Below are positions 54,081 through 60,967 of a stretch of 64,000 nucleotides of DNA, one piece after another (positions within the stretch are counted from its first letter, which is position 1; each line of letters begins with the position of its first letter). Source of the stretch: an uncultured Muribaculaceae bacterium. Its GTDB lineage: Bacteria > Bacteroidota > Bacteroidia > Bacteroidales > Muribaculaceae. The notes beneath the pieces were generated by a model. It did no database searches, was not told the origin of the DNA, and saw nothing but the letters and a program-made list of their open reading frames with translations. A program made the translations under genes and the position numbers. Location of the stretch: assembly GCA_934661195.1 (NCBI GenBank), contig CAKUJD010000009.1, positions 37,760 through 101,759 of the forward strand, read 5' to 3'.

Positions 54081-55028
54081 ATGAGGAAAACTTACTCTAA
54101 ACTTTTTGTGGCTGCTCTCATGGCAGCAAGTACGTTCATCGGCATGCAGGCCCAAGAGACTGTGGTGCTGCAAGAAAACTTCGACAAACTCGAGACTGCC
54201 ATGAATGGCAGTGTGCACAAGTATGGCAAGAACCCCTGGACAGGCGCAGATGCCGAGGGCGTTAGCTATCAGCCAAATTACAACAGCATAATCAACGACG
54301 GTAACGTTGACGACCTCAACGGCTGGGCATCGCGCACCACCTACCTGTATGCCTGCCAGGGCTACGTGCGCATTTCTAAGACCGGTTACGGCGGCGACCT
54401 GCTGTCGCCCAAGTTCGCTTCGCTCACTGCTCCAACAGACGTCAAACTCTCGTGGCAGGGCATTGGCTACACCTCCAACCAGACACTCGACGCAGATGGC
54501 AAATATCTGAAGGGCCTAGTGCACGACTATCAGTACTACTGCGTGGCACTGCTCGGCCCCGGCCAGTTTGATGGTGTGACCAAGACCAAGCAGGTGGCCT
54601 ACAAGGACGCCGGCGGCAACGACATAACCCTCAACGCCGCAGTCATCGAAATCCCCACCAGCGCGTTCATCACCATGGACACCACAGCCGCATGGGGCTT
54701 CGAGGGCACTAAAAACGAACTCATAATCAAGGGTGCCACTGCCGAGACTCAGGTGGCTTTCATGTCGGTTATCCCCAGTTTTGGAACTAAGAGCACCGAC
54801 TACACCTCGGCCGACATGCCTGCCGCAACCGATGCCGAGCACGGCGTTAACATCAAGGTTAACCGCGTGATCCTCGACAACATCAAGGTGACCACCCTGA
54901 CTTCAACAGTGATCGAGACCATTGCCAGCAGCAAGGAAGTGAAACCCCGCAAGGTCATCGAAAACGGACAGGTCTACATCCTCGTTGGCGACAAAAAGTA
55001 TAACGTGATGGGCGTGGAAGTGAAGTAA
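54081..55028 (+). CDS. Secreted protein of unknown function
   Basis: 315 residues. The signal peptide (MRKTYSKLFVAALMAASTFIGMQAQ) is followed by ETVVLQENFDKLETA, an opening common in secreted Bacteroidales proteins that carry a jelly-roll-like beta domain. The middle is beta-rich with no recognised family. The last 22 residues (KVIENGQVYILVGDKKYNVM then GVEVK) match a short C-terminal motif seen on many exported Bacteroidales proteins; it is not the full T9SS tail seen in the LRR protein. Transcribed alone, with a promoter upstream and a terminator at 55071-55104. Confidence 0.75.
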   Translation: MRKTYSKLFVAALMAASTFIGMQAQETVVLQENFDKLETAMNGSVHKYGKNPWTGADAEGVSYQPNYNSIINDGNVDDLNGWASRTTYLYACQGYVRISKTGYGGDLLSPKFASLTAPTDVKLSWQGIGYTSNQTLDADGKYLKGLVHDYQYYCVALLGPGQFDGVTKTKQVAYKDAGGNDITLNAAVIEIPTSAFITMDTTAAWGFEGTKNELIIKGATAETQVAFMSVIPSFGTKSTDYTSADMPAATDAEHGVNIKVNRVILDNIKVTTLTSTVIETIASSKEVKPRKVIENGQVYILVGDKKYNVMGVEVK

Positions 55029-55070
55029 ACCGCCTTTCCGCACACTCGCGCCAGCCAGCGCGCAACCATT

Positions 55071-55104
55071 GCTCCCACGGCATCAGCCCGCGGGAGCTTT
55101 TTTT
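55071..55104 (+). terminator. Intrinsic terminator after the secreted protein
   Basis: GCTCCCACGG (55071-55080) pairs with CCGCGGGAGC (55088-55097) with one mismatch, followed by seven T. Confidence 0.8.
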
Positions 55105-55149
55105 GTGCCCGCACGGCGGCGCCGATTGCGGCAAATGCCTTTCCTTTAC

Positions 55150-55779
55150 ATGAAAAAAACTATGATTTACGGATACATTCGCGTCAGCTGCGACAAGCAG
55201 ACTGTGGAAAACCAGCGTTTCGAGATAGCACGCTTCTGCCGCGTCCGCGGGCTTGACGTGGACGGCTGGATTGAGGAGACCATAAGCGGCACGCGCGCCT
55301 ACACTAAGCGCGAGCTTGGCAAACTGCTCAACAGGGTGGGGCGCGGCGACCTCATCATCTGCGCCGAACTGTCGCGCCTTGGGCGCAACCTGTTTATGAT
55401 CATGGAGATTCTGAACCTGTGCATGGCGCGCGAGTGCCGCGTGTGGACCATCAAGGACAACTACCGCCTGGGCGACGACATCCAGAGCAAGGTGCTGGCC
55501 TTCGCCTTCGCCCTTTCGGCCGAGATCGAGCGCAACCTCATCAGCCAGCGCACACGCGAGGCCTTGGCGCGGCGCAAGGCCGAGGGAGTGGCGCTGGGCC
55601 GTCCGCGCGGCCGCCGCAGCGCCCCGCACAAATACAAGCTTCATGCCCACCGCGCCCTCATTGCCAGCTGCCTGGCCCGGCGCCAGTCGCGAAGCGCCAT
55701 AGCGCGCCAGTGCGGCGTGAGCCGCGGCACCCTGGCGCGCTACCTCGCCGCCTGCCCTCTGAATCCACAAATTGATTAA
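55150..55779 (+). CDS. Serine recombinase / DNA invertase of the Mpi type
   Basis: 209 residues. The resolvase catalytic domain starts MIYGYIRVSCDKQTVENQRF, with the nucleophilic serine (residue 13) in YIRVS. Further on are GDLIICAELSRLGRNLFMIMEIL and SAEIERNLISQRTREALARRKAEGV, the long dimer helix. A C-terminal helix-turn-helix (RSAIARQCGVSRGTLARYL) binds DNA. It closely resembles Mpi of Bacteroides fragilis, which inverts many capsule promoters, and not transposon resolvases. The start could also be the ATG at 55162. Its neighbours are a restriction-modification operon and a candidate invertible segment at 55985-56124. Base composition is that of the resident genome. Confidence 0.9.
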   Translation: MKKTMIYGYIRVSCDKQTVENQRFEIARFCRVRGLDVDGWIEETISGTRAYTKRELGKLLNRVGRGDLIICAELSRLGRNLFMIMEILNLCMARECRVWTIKDNYRLGDDIQSKVLAFAFALSAEIERNLISQRTREALARRKAEGVALGRPRGRRSAPHKYKLHAHRALIASCLARRQSRSAIARQCGVSRGTLARYLAACPLNPQID

Positions 55780-55810
55780 GACACAAAGACATGCTTTAGG
55801 GCAAAAGAAA

Positions 55811-55909
55811 AATCTGTGCAAATCCGTGCTAATCTGTGGGAGCCCACAAAAACAGCCAACCGTGCCGAAGACATTATCTCCCACAGATTTCACAGATTAT
55901 CACCGATTT
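55811..55909. repeat. Inverted pair of AATCTGTG repeat clusters
   Basis: Left arm: AATCTGTG, AATCCGTG, AATCTGTG, then GGAG (55811-55842). Right arm, inverted: the same GGAG-ended cluster of three units (55878-55909), with 35 bp between. The related cluster at 53779-53809 and the single unit at 60904-60915 lie at the island edges. Confidence 0.6.
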
Positions 55910-55984
55910 ATTTTTCCTGATTTTCCTTCACACCACCCCAATCTAATCCGCCTACCAATGCGCCTCACATGGTCTGACAAATCC

Positions 55985-56124
55985 TCCCTTTTTGTTGGGC
56001 ACTTTTCCAGATATTATGCATGCGCAAAATTAGCAAAATTTTGAGAATTGTGCCGCAAAACCACCACAAAAACCACAAAAACACTTCCAAACCGCCATCA
56101 CCACCAGTGCCCAACAAAAAGGGA
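55985..56124. repeat. 18-bp inverted repeats flanking a 104-bp segment, candidate invertible promoter
   Basis: TCCCTTTTTGTTGGGCAC (55985-56002) recurs exactly inverted at 56107-56124. The only TAnnTTTG match inside reads TAATTTTG on the minus strand (near 56024-56031), with a TTTG about 23 bp before it, so it points away from the methyltransferase in this orientation. Inversion would point it at the restriction operon. Position beside an Mpi-like invertase makes this attractive but unproven. Confidence 0.5.
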
Positions 56125-56150
56125 CGAATAAAAGTGCCTTTTTGTTGGGC
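56109..56150 (+). promoter_or_regulatory. Hairpin immediately upstream of the methyltransferase start
   Basis: GCCCAACAAAAAGG (56109-56122) pairs perfectly with CCTTTTTGTTGGGC (56137-56150) around a 14-nt loop, ending 10 bp before the ATG. In RNA it could hide the ribosome site; in DNA it could be an operator. The right arm is a third copy of the inverted-repeat motif. Confidence 0.55.
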
Positions 56151-56160
56151 CAACTATAAC

Positions 56161-57276
56161 ATGGCAAAGAGAAAAACATATAAATTTATCGACCTATTTG
56201 CCGGCATAGGCGGCTTTCATCAAGCAATGCACTCTGTCGGCATGAAGTGCGTGTTTGCAAGTGAGTGGGACAAAAATGCACGTATCTCGTATGAGGCTAA
56301 CTATAAGGATATTGCTCCGAATTTGTTTGAAAACGGCAGTAAATTGTTCAATGAAGATATAACGCAGCAAGATCCTGCTGAAATTCCTGCATTTGATGTT
56401 TGTTGTGGGGGATTTCCGTGTCAGCCTTTTTCTATAGCAGGACTTAGACGGGGCTTTGAGGACACGAGAGGAACGCTATTCTTCAATATAGCTAACATAG
56501 TGAAGCAGAAAATCAGTACAGGAAATCCGCCCAAAGTGCTGTTTCTTGAAAATGTGAAGGGTTTGAAAACGCACATGAAAGGGGAAACGCTGAAGACGAT
56601 ACTTGCTACATTGGATGAATTAGGGTATGCATACAGCTACGATGTGTTAAATGCCAAATATTTCGGACTTCCACAAAATAGAGAGCGTTTGTTCATAATT
56701 GCTTGGTACAAGGATTTGATAAAAGTAGATTCATTCAAATTCCCATATGGAATAGACTCAAGGGGACATACAATATATGACAAAACTAAGGATTTGGCTA
56801 ATAGGGTAGTAAAAACAAAGCTGTCGGACATATTCGAACCGGCAGACTCGATTGATGCGTACTATACAATAAGCGACAGAATGTGGGAAGGCCACAAGAA
56901 GAGAAAAGAGCGGAACAAGGCCAATGGAAAGGGGTTTGGTTATAGCCTTTTTAATTCTGAAAGCGTTTATTGTAGTACTATTTCTGCGCGTTATTGGAAA
57001 GATGGAAGCGAAATATTAATTGATCAGTCGGATAAGGGACTGAATCCACGCCGCCTTACGCCTGTGGAGGCTGGCCGACTACAAGGTTATAGAATCGTAG
57101 GTAAAGGCTGGCAAAATCCGATTAGTGCCGATAATGCCAATAACAGTAGCGACCAAGAGTATAAGATAGTTGTTTCAAGAAAAGAAGCCTATCATCAATT
57201 TGGCAATAGTGTGGCTTTGCCTGTGATTAAAAGGCTGGCCGAAGAAATAGTGACTCAATTATTAAGCAAATGCTAA
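56161..57276 (+). CDS. DNA (cytosine-5-)-methyltransferase of a restriction-modification system
   Basis: 371 residues with the ordered 5mC methyltransferase motifs: FIDLFAGIGGFHQAM (I, AdoMet), GGFPCQPFSIAG (IV, nucleophile Cys87), FLENVKGL (VI), AKYFGLPQNRERLFII (VIII), a target-recognition region of about 100 residues, then RRLTPVEAGRLQGY (IX) and QFGNSVALPVIKRLAEEI (X). It methylates cytosine at an unknown site and protects host DNA from the nuclease encoded next. The ATG at 56161 is preferred because upstream codons read through the hairpin. The DNA is AT-rich against the surrounding genome, a sign of transfer. Its stop overlaps the start of the McrB-like gene. Confidence 0.93.
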   Translation: MAKRKTYKFIDLFAGIGGFHQAMHSVGMKCVFASEWDKNARISYEANYKDIAPNLFENGSKLFNEDITQQDPAEIPAFDVCCGGFPCQPFSIAGLRRGFEDTRGTLFFNIANIVKQKISTGNPPKVLFLENVKGLKTHMKGETLKTILATLDELGYAYSYDVLNAKYFGLPQNRERLFIIAWYKDLIKVDSFKFPYGIDSRGHTIYDKTKDLANRVVKTKLSDIFEPADSIDAYYTISDRMWEGHKKRKERNKANGKGFGYSLFNSESVYCSTISARYWKDGSEILIDQSDKGLNPRRLTPVEAGRLQGYRIVGKGWQNPISADNANNSSDQEYKIVVSRKEAYHQFGNSVALPVIKRLAEEIVTQLLSKC

Positions 57277-58838
57277 TGGAAAAATTACGGAACTTAGAGC
57301 AGATTTTTGATCTTGCTGCTGAAAACTTTAGTAAATATGAGGGCAATGACTTTGTTTTGCCATCAGTATTTAAGGAACGTGTAAAAGAAATTAATGGAAA
57401 TGCAATTACCTATAATGATTATTCCGCAATTATCCAGACGAAAGGGTTTCAGCGAGGCCTGTTAAATGTTTTTTTGCCCAACCAGTGGTTCTATATAGCC
57501 TCATATTTTACAGATTTATATAACGAGTTGATGTTGTATAAGAAATTTGCCATTAATGTTGCTACTAAGGAACGTTTGAAAATCCTGAATAATGGTTCCC
57601 TTAACAGACAAGAAGAGCAATTATTGCAGTCTCTTGATTTAGATGAAACGTCAAAGTCTTATTTGAATATGTTCATCACTGATTATGGGTGGTGGCATGG
57701 TGCGAAAACCATAGACAGGGGTGACTTTTACATTTCTCCAATTTTATCTTGCGCTTGTTTGGTGAATGCATCTCAGTCTTATGTCGCTGATTTGTGCGTT
57801 TTCCTTGCCGATAAGCAAGATATGGCAAAGGTGATTATTGATGTATACAATGCTTCATCTAAAAAAGGTCTTGGTACTAAGTCCGTTGACGATTTGCCGT
57901 TGCAGCAGATTTTCTTTGGGGCGCCGGGCACGGGCAAGTCGTATAGCATCAACTGCAACGCCTGCATCACCGACGGCAACTCGATCCGCACCACGTTTCA
58001 CCCCGACTGCGACTACTCCACGTTTGTGGGCTGCTACAAGCCTACGGTGGATGAAGCGAGCGGCGACATCACCTACCGCTTCACTCCGCAGGCGTTCACC
58101 GAGGCCTACGTGAGGGCGTGGAGCAAACTCGACGAGCCGTTTTTCCTGATTATTGAGGAGATTAACCGCGGCAACTGCGCCCAAATTTTCGGTGATGTGT
58201 TTCAGCTGCTCGACCGCGACGACCGCGGCTATTCGGCCTACCGCATTACGCCCGACCGCGACTTGCAGCACTATTTAAGCGAAAGTCTGGCCGATGCCGA
58301 CATCAGCGATGCCGGCATAAAGGCGGGTGAGAAAATGCAGCTGCCGCCCAATCTGCACATCTGGGCCACGATGAACACCAGCGACCAAAGCCTGTTTCCC
58401 ATCGACTCGGCCTTTAAGCGCCGCTGGGACTGGCGCTATGTGCCCATCGACTGCACCGACCGCGGCCACTACATTGACTGCGGCGGCGGTCGCCGCTATG
58501 TGTGGGCCAGCTTTGTGCGCCAGGCCAACGAGCGCATCGAGGCCGTGACGCAGAGCGAAGACAAGAAGCTGGGCTACTGGTTTGCCGCGCGCAAGGGGCA
58601 TGAGGCCATCAGCGCCGACCGCTTTGTGTCGAAGGTGGTGTTCTATTTGTGGAACGACGTGTTCCGTGACTGCGCCGGCGAGGCTGGCAGCATGTTCACC
58701 GGCAACTGCGACTGCTTTCACCGCTTTTTCACAGCCGGCGGCGAGGTCAGCGCTGATTTGGTGGCCGAGTTTCTCGATGGCCTCGGCGTGGAGCAGCGCC
58801 AGCCCGACGCCGGGCAGCAAACCGACTCTGAGCAATGA
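57276..58838 (+). CDS. McrB-like AAA+ NTPase of a LlaJI/McrBC-type restriction system
   Basis: 520 residues. Residues 1-205 are a poorly conserved N-terminal domain, presumably DNA recognition. Then comes the McrB-type AAA+ domain: Walker A GAPGTGKSYSINC (about 215), Walker B LIIEEINRGNCAQIFGDVFQLLDR (about 290), and ATMNTSDQSLFPIDSAFKRRW (sensor/arginine region). McrB proteins translocate DNA with GTP; nucleotide choice here is not visible. The TAATG overlap with the methyltransferase and ATGA overlap with the nuclease gene show one operon; an ATG at 57270 is an alternative start. Base composition jumps near 57890: the 60 bases from 57301 are 33% G+C, those from 58501 are 67%. Confidence 0.9.
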   Translation: MEKLRNLEQIFDLAAENFSKYEGNDFVLPSVFKERVKEINGNAITYNDYSAIIQTKGFQRGLLNVFLPNQWFYIASYFTDLYNELMLYKKFAINVATKERLKILNNGSLNRQEEQLLQSLDLDETSKSYLNMFITDYGWWHGAKTIDRGDFYISPILSCACLVNASQSYVADLCVFLADKQDMAKVIIDVYNASSKKGLGTKSVDDLPLQQIFFGAPGTGKSYSINCNACITDGNSIRTTFHPDCDYSTFVGCYKPTVDEASGDITYRFTPQAFTEAYVRAWSKLDEPFFLIIEEINRGNCAQIFGDVFQLLDRDDRGYSAYRITPDRDLQHYLSESLADADISDAGIKAGEKMQLPPNLHIWATMNTSDQSLFPIDSAFKRRWDWRYVPIDCTDRGHYIDCGGGRRYVWASFVRQANERIEAVTQSEDKKLGYWFAARKGHEAISADRFVSKVVFYLWNDVFRDCAGEAGSMFTGNCDCFHRFFTAGGEVSADLVAEFLDGLGVEQRQPDAGQQTDSEQ

Positions 58839-60745
58839 AAATCATCATCGAGGGCTACCCGTATGATGAGCAGGCTGTGGCCGAGGTGCTCAGCGGCTTT
58901 GAGCCTTCCACCCTCGACGGCAAGACCACTGTCAGCCACGTGGGCTACTGCTACAGCCGCCGTCTGGGCGACTGCATATTTTTCCTGCCCAAGGTGGTGA
59001 TCGACAGCGACCGCGGCTGCGTGTTGTGGCACAAGGGACTGAAGCCCGAAGACATCATCGACTTCGGCGAAGCCCTGCGCCAGCACCGCGTGAGCCGTGC
59101 CGACTACACCTTTCTGTCGGGCTTTGCGGTGTGGATCTACCGCGCCATCAAGGAGTTTGGCCGCCTGCACCCCGGCAGCGGCACGCTGCTGCGCCGCTCG
59201 TTTTCGCGGCTCGACGGCTCGCGTGGCACGGCTGGCGGCACTCTGCTCGATGTGGTGCTGTCGCTGGTCGGGTTTGGCCGCGACCACCGCGACTTTTTCA
59301 TTACAGCCATCAAGGCCGCCCGCAGCGGCATGCGCAAAATCGACTGGCGTACGACGGTGGCGCGCACCCCGGCCGTGATGAGCCGCGGCGGCGTGCCCGT
59401 GTATCCGCGCCCCGCCGTGCGCCGGCGCCAGATTGACTTCGACGAGGAGCTGCTGGTGATCTATGCCTCAATCCTTGCCCACATTGCCCGGCAATACGGC
59501 TTTAGGCCGGCCGAAGCCGTATGTTGCTACGCTCCCATGCCAGCCGCCCGCTTCCGCCGCTATTTGGACGGATACGGACGCCGGCGGCTGCGGCAAATCA
59601 AGTACCGCTATTTCTCCGACACGGCCCTCGAACTGTGGCGGCTGTGCTACGCCTTTTTCGGTGAGGAGGAGCGCGTGCGCTCGTCGCGGCAAGACAGCGA
59701 CTATCTGCTGGTGCGCAACTTCAACGTGGTGTTTGAGGCCATAATCGACGAGCTGATAGGCGACGACAAGGGCGGCATCGACCCCGACCTCAAAGACCAG
59801 CCCGATGGCAAGGTGGTGGATCACATCTACCGCTACCCGTCGCTTGTGGGTGGCGGCGACATCTACTACATTGGCGACAGCAAGTATTATAAGATAGGCG
59901 GCACGCTTGGCGCCAACTCGGTGTATAAGCAATACACCTATGCCAAAAATGTGATTCAGCTCAACATCAACTGGTATTTCGACCGCCTCAGCGGAGCCGC
60001 CCGCCACCCCAAGGTGAGGTATCGCGACTCGCTCACCGAGGGCTACAACATCACGCCCAACTTCTTTATCAGCGCCCGCGTCTCGCCAGGCTCGCCGTCG
60101 TATGCCCAGCCGTGCCTCACTCGCCGCTCCGACCATAGCGGCCGCGTGCCGTGCTGCCAGTTCAGCAACCGCCTCTTCGACCGCGACACGCTGTGGCTGC
60201 AGCACTACGACGTCAACTTCCTCTATGTCGTTGCCCTCTATGCCCGCTCCAACCATGCCGAGAAGCAGCGCTTCAAGCAGCAGGCCCGCAGCGAGTTCAG
60301 GCAAGGCATGCTGCAAATGCTGTGCAGCGGCGCCGACGGTTACGACTTCTTCATAGCCGTCCCGCGCCAGGGCCTGACGCTTGAGCAGGCCGTGACGGCC
60401 AACTTCCGCGCCATCATAGGCAAGGTGTTCCGTCCCGACGACGACCTCAACGCCGTGGTGCTGGCCCTGAGGCGCGGCGACGCCAGCGAAAACGCAGCCG
60501 TGCTCAGCCAGATGCGGGCCTGCTTCATCGTGTGTGGCGGCTACCGCCTTGGCGATGACGTCCGCGAGTTTCTGCGCAGCCGCCCCCAGGCCATCCAGCC
60601 CTACTCCCCCACACTCCCTGCCGCAGCCAAGGCCGCCTCGCCCCACATCACCTACAGCCAGCCCGGTGATGCCATCCCGCATTCCGCCACCAAAAAGCCA
60701 GCCATAAAGCTCTACAAGCGCGCCACCCGAAAAAATAAGCCTTAA
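58835..60745 (+). CDS. McrC/LlaJI-like restriction nuclease subunit
   Basis: 636 residues. The core at about 325-355 reads DGKVVDHIYRYPSLVGGGDIYYIGDSKYYKIG, a PD-(D/E)xK-type nuclease arrangement with Asp342 and the Asp348-x-Lys350 pair, much as in LlaJI and McrC nucleases. The N-terminal 300 residues are helical and may contact the McrB-like ring. The C-terminal 60 residues are a basic, Pro/Ala-rich tail. In McrBC this subunit cuts once the NTPase partner has translocated; the same is inferred here. The start overlaps the McrB-like stop (ATGA). Composition is G+C-rich, like the resident genome. Confidence 0.82.
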   Translation: MKIIIEGYPYDEQAVAEVLSGFEPSTLDGKTTVSHVGYCYSRRLGDCIFFLPKVVIDSDRGCVLWHKGLKPEDIIDFGEALRQHRVSRADYTFLSGFAVWIYRAIKEFGRLHPGSGTLLRRSFSRLDGSRGTAGGTLLDVVLSLVGFGRDHRDFFITAIKAARSGMRKIDWRTTVARTPAVMSRGGVPVYPRPAVRRRQIDFDEELLVIYASILAHIARQYGFRPAEAVCCYAPMPAARFRRYLDGYGRRRLRQIKYRYFSDTALELWRLCYAFFGEEERVRSSRQDSDYLLVRNFNVVFEAIIDELIGDDKGGIDPDLKDQPDGKVVDHIYRYPSLVGGGDIYYIGDSKYYKIGGTLGANSVYKQYTYAKNVIQLNINWYFDRLSGAARHPKVRYRDSLTEGYNITPNFFISARVSPGSPSYAQPCLTRRSDHSGRVPCCQFSNRLFDRDTLWLQHYDVNFLYVVALYARSNHAEKQRFKQQARSEFRQGMLQMLCSGADGYDFFIAVPRQGLTLEQAVTANFRAIIGKVFRPDDDLNAVVLALRRGDASENAAVLSQMRACFIVCGGYRLGDDVREFLRSRPQAIQPYSPTLPAAAKAASPHITYSQPGDAIPHSATKKPAIKLYKRATRKNKP

Positions 60746-60800
60746 GACGAAAAAAAACAAAAAGAGCCAGAAATATGTCCTTTAAAAAATATGTCTTTAT

Positions 60801-60915
60801 GTCTTTATCGTCTAAAATATAGCCAGCCTCTGTGTGCCTTTATGTCTTTCTGTCGAAAACCGAAGACATCCCCCATGTGCCTTTGTGTCGAAAATCGAAG
60901 AGCAATCTGTGGGAG
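60801..60915 (+). repeat. Right copy of the island-flanking repeat
   Basis: GTCTTTATCGTCTAAAA (60801-60817), CTGTGTGCCTTTATGTC, CTGTCGAAAA, and AATCTGTGGGAG (60904-60915) repeat, in order and orientation, the parts seen at 53686-53809. No gene lies in 60746-60967. Confidence 0.55.
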
Positions 60916-60932
60916 TCGAAGCCATTTTGCAC

Positions 60933-60940
60933 TATCTTTG
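60933..60940 (+). promoter_or_regulatory. Promoter -7 box of the GH9 gene
   Basis: TATCTTTG, an exact match, 28 bp upstream of the ATG. No clear -33 box. Confidence 0.55.
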
Positions 60941-60967
60941 TAGTCGAATACTATTAATAAAAGCTAT

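Larger units (their letters stand above)
55780..56160. other. Intergenic region between invertase and methyltransferase
   Basis: 381 bp without a gene. It holds an inverted pair of ATCTGTG-type repeats (55811-55909), the 18-bp inverted repeats with a leftward promoter match (55985-56124), and a hairpin just before the methyltransferase start (56109-56150). Confidence 0.6.

Noticed and set aside
55150..55779. Transposon resolvase rather than an invertase
   Set aside because: No transposase or terminal inverted repeats of a Tn3-like element are near, and the sequence around the catalytic core and DNA-binding helix is of the Mpi kind.
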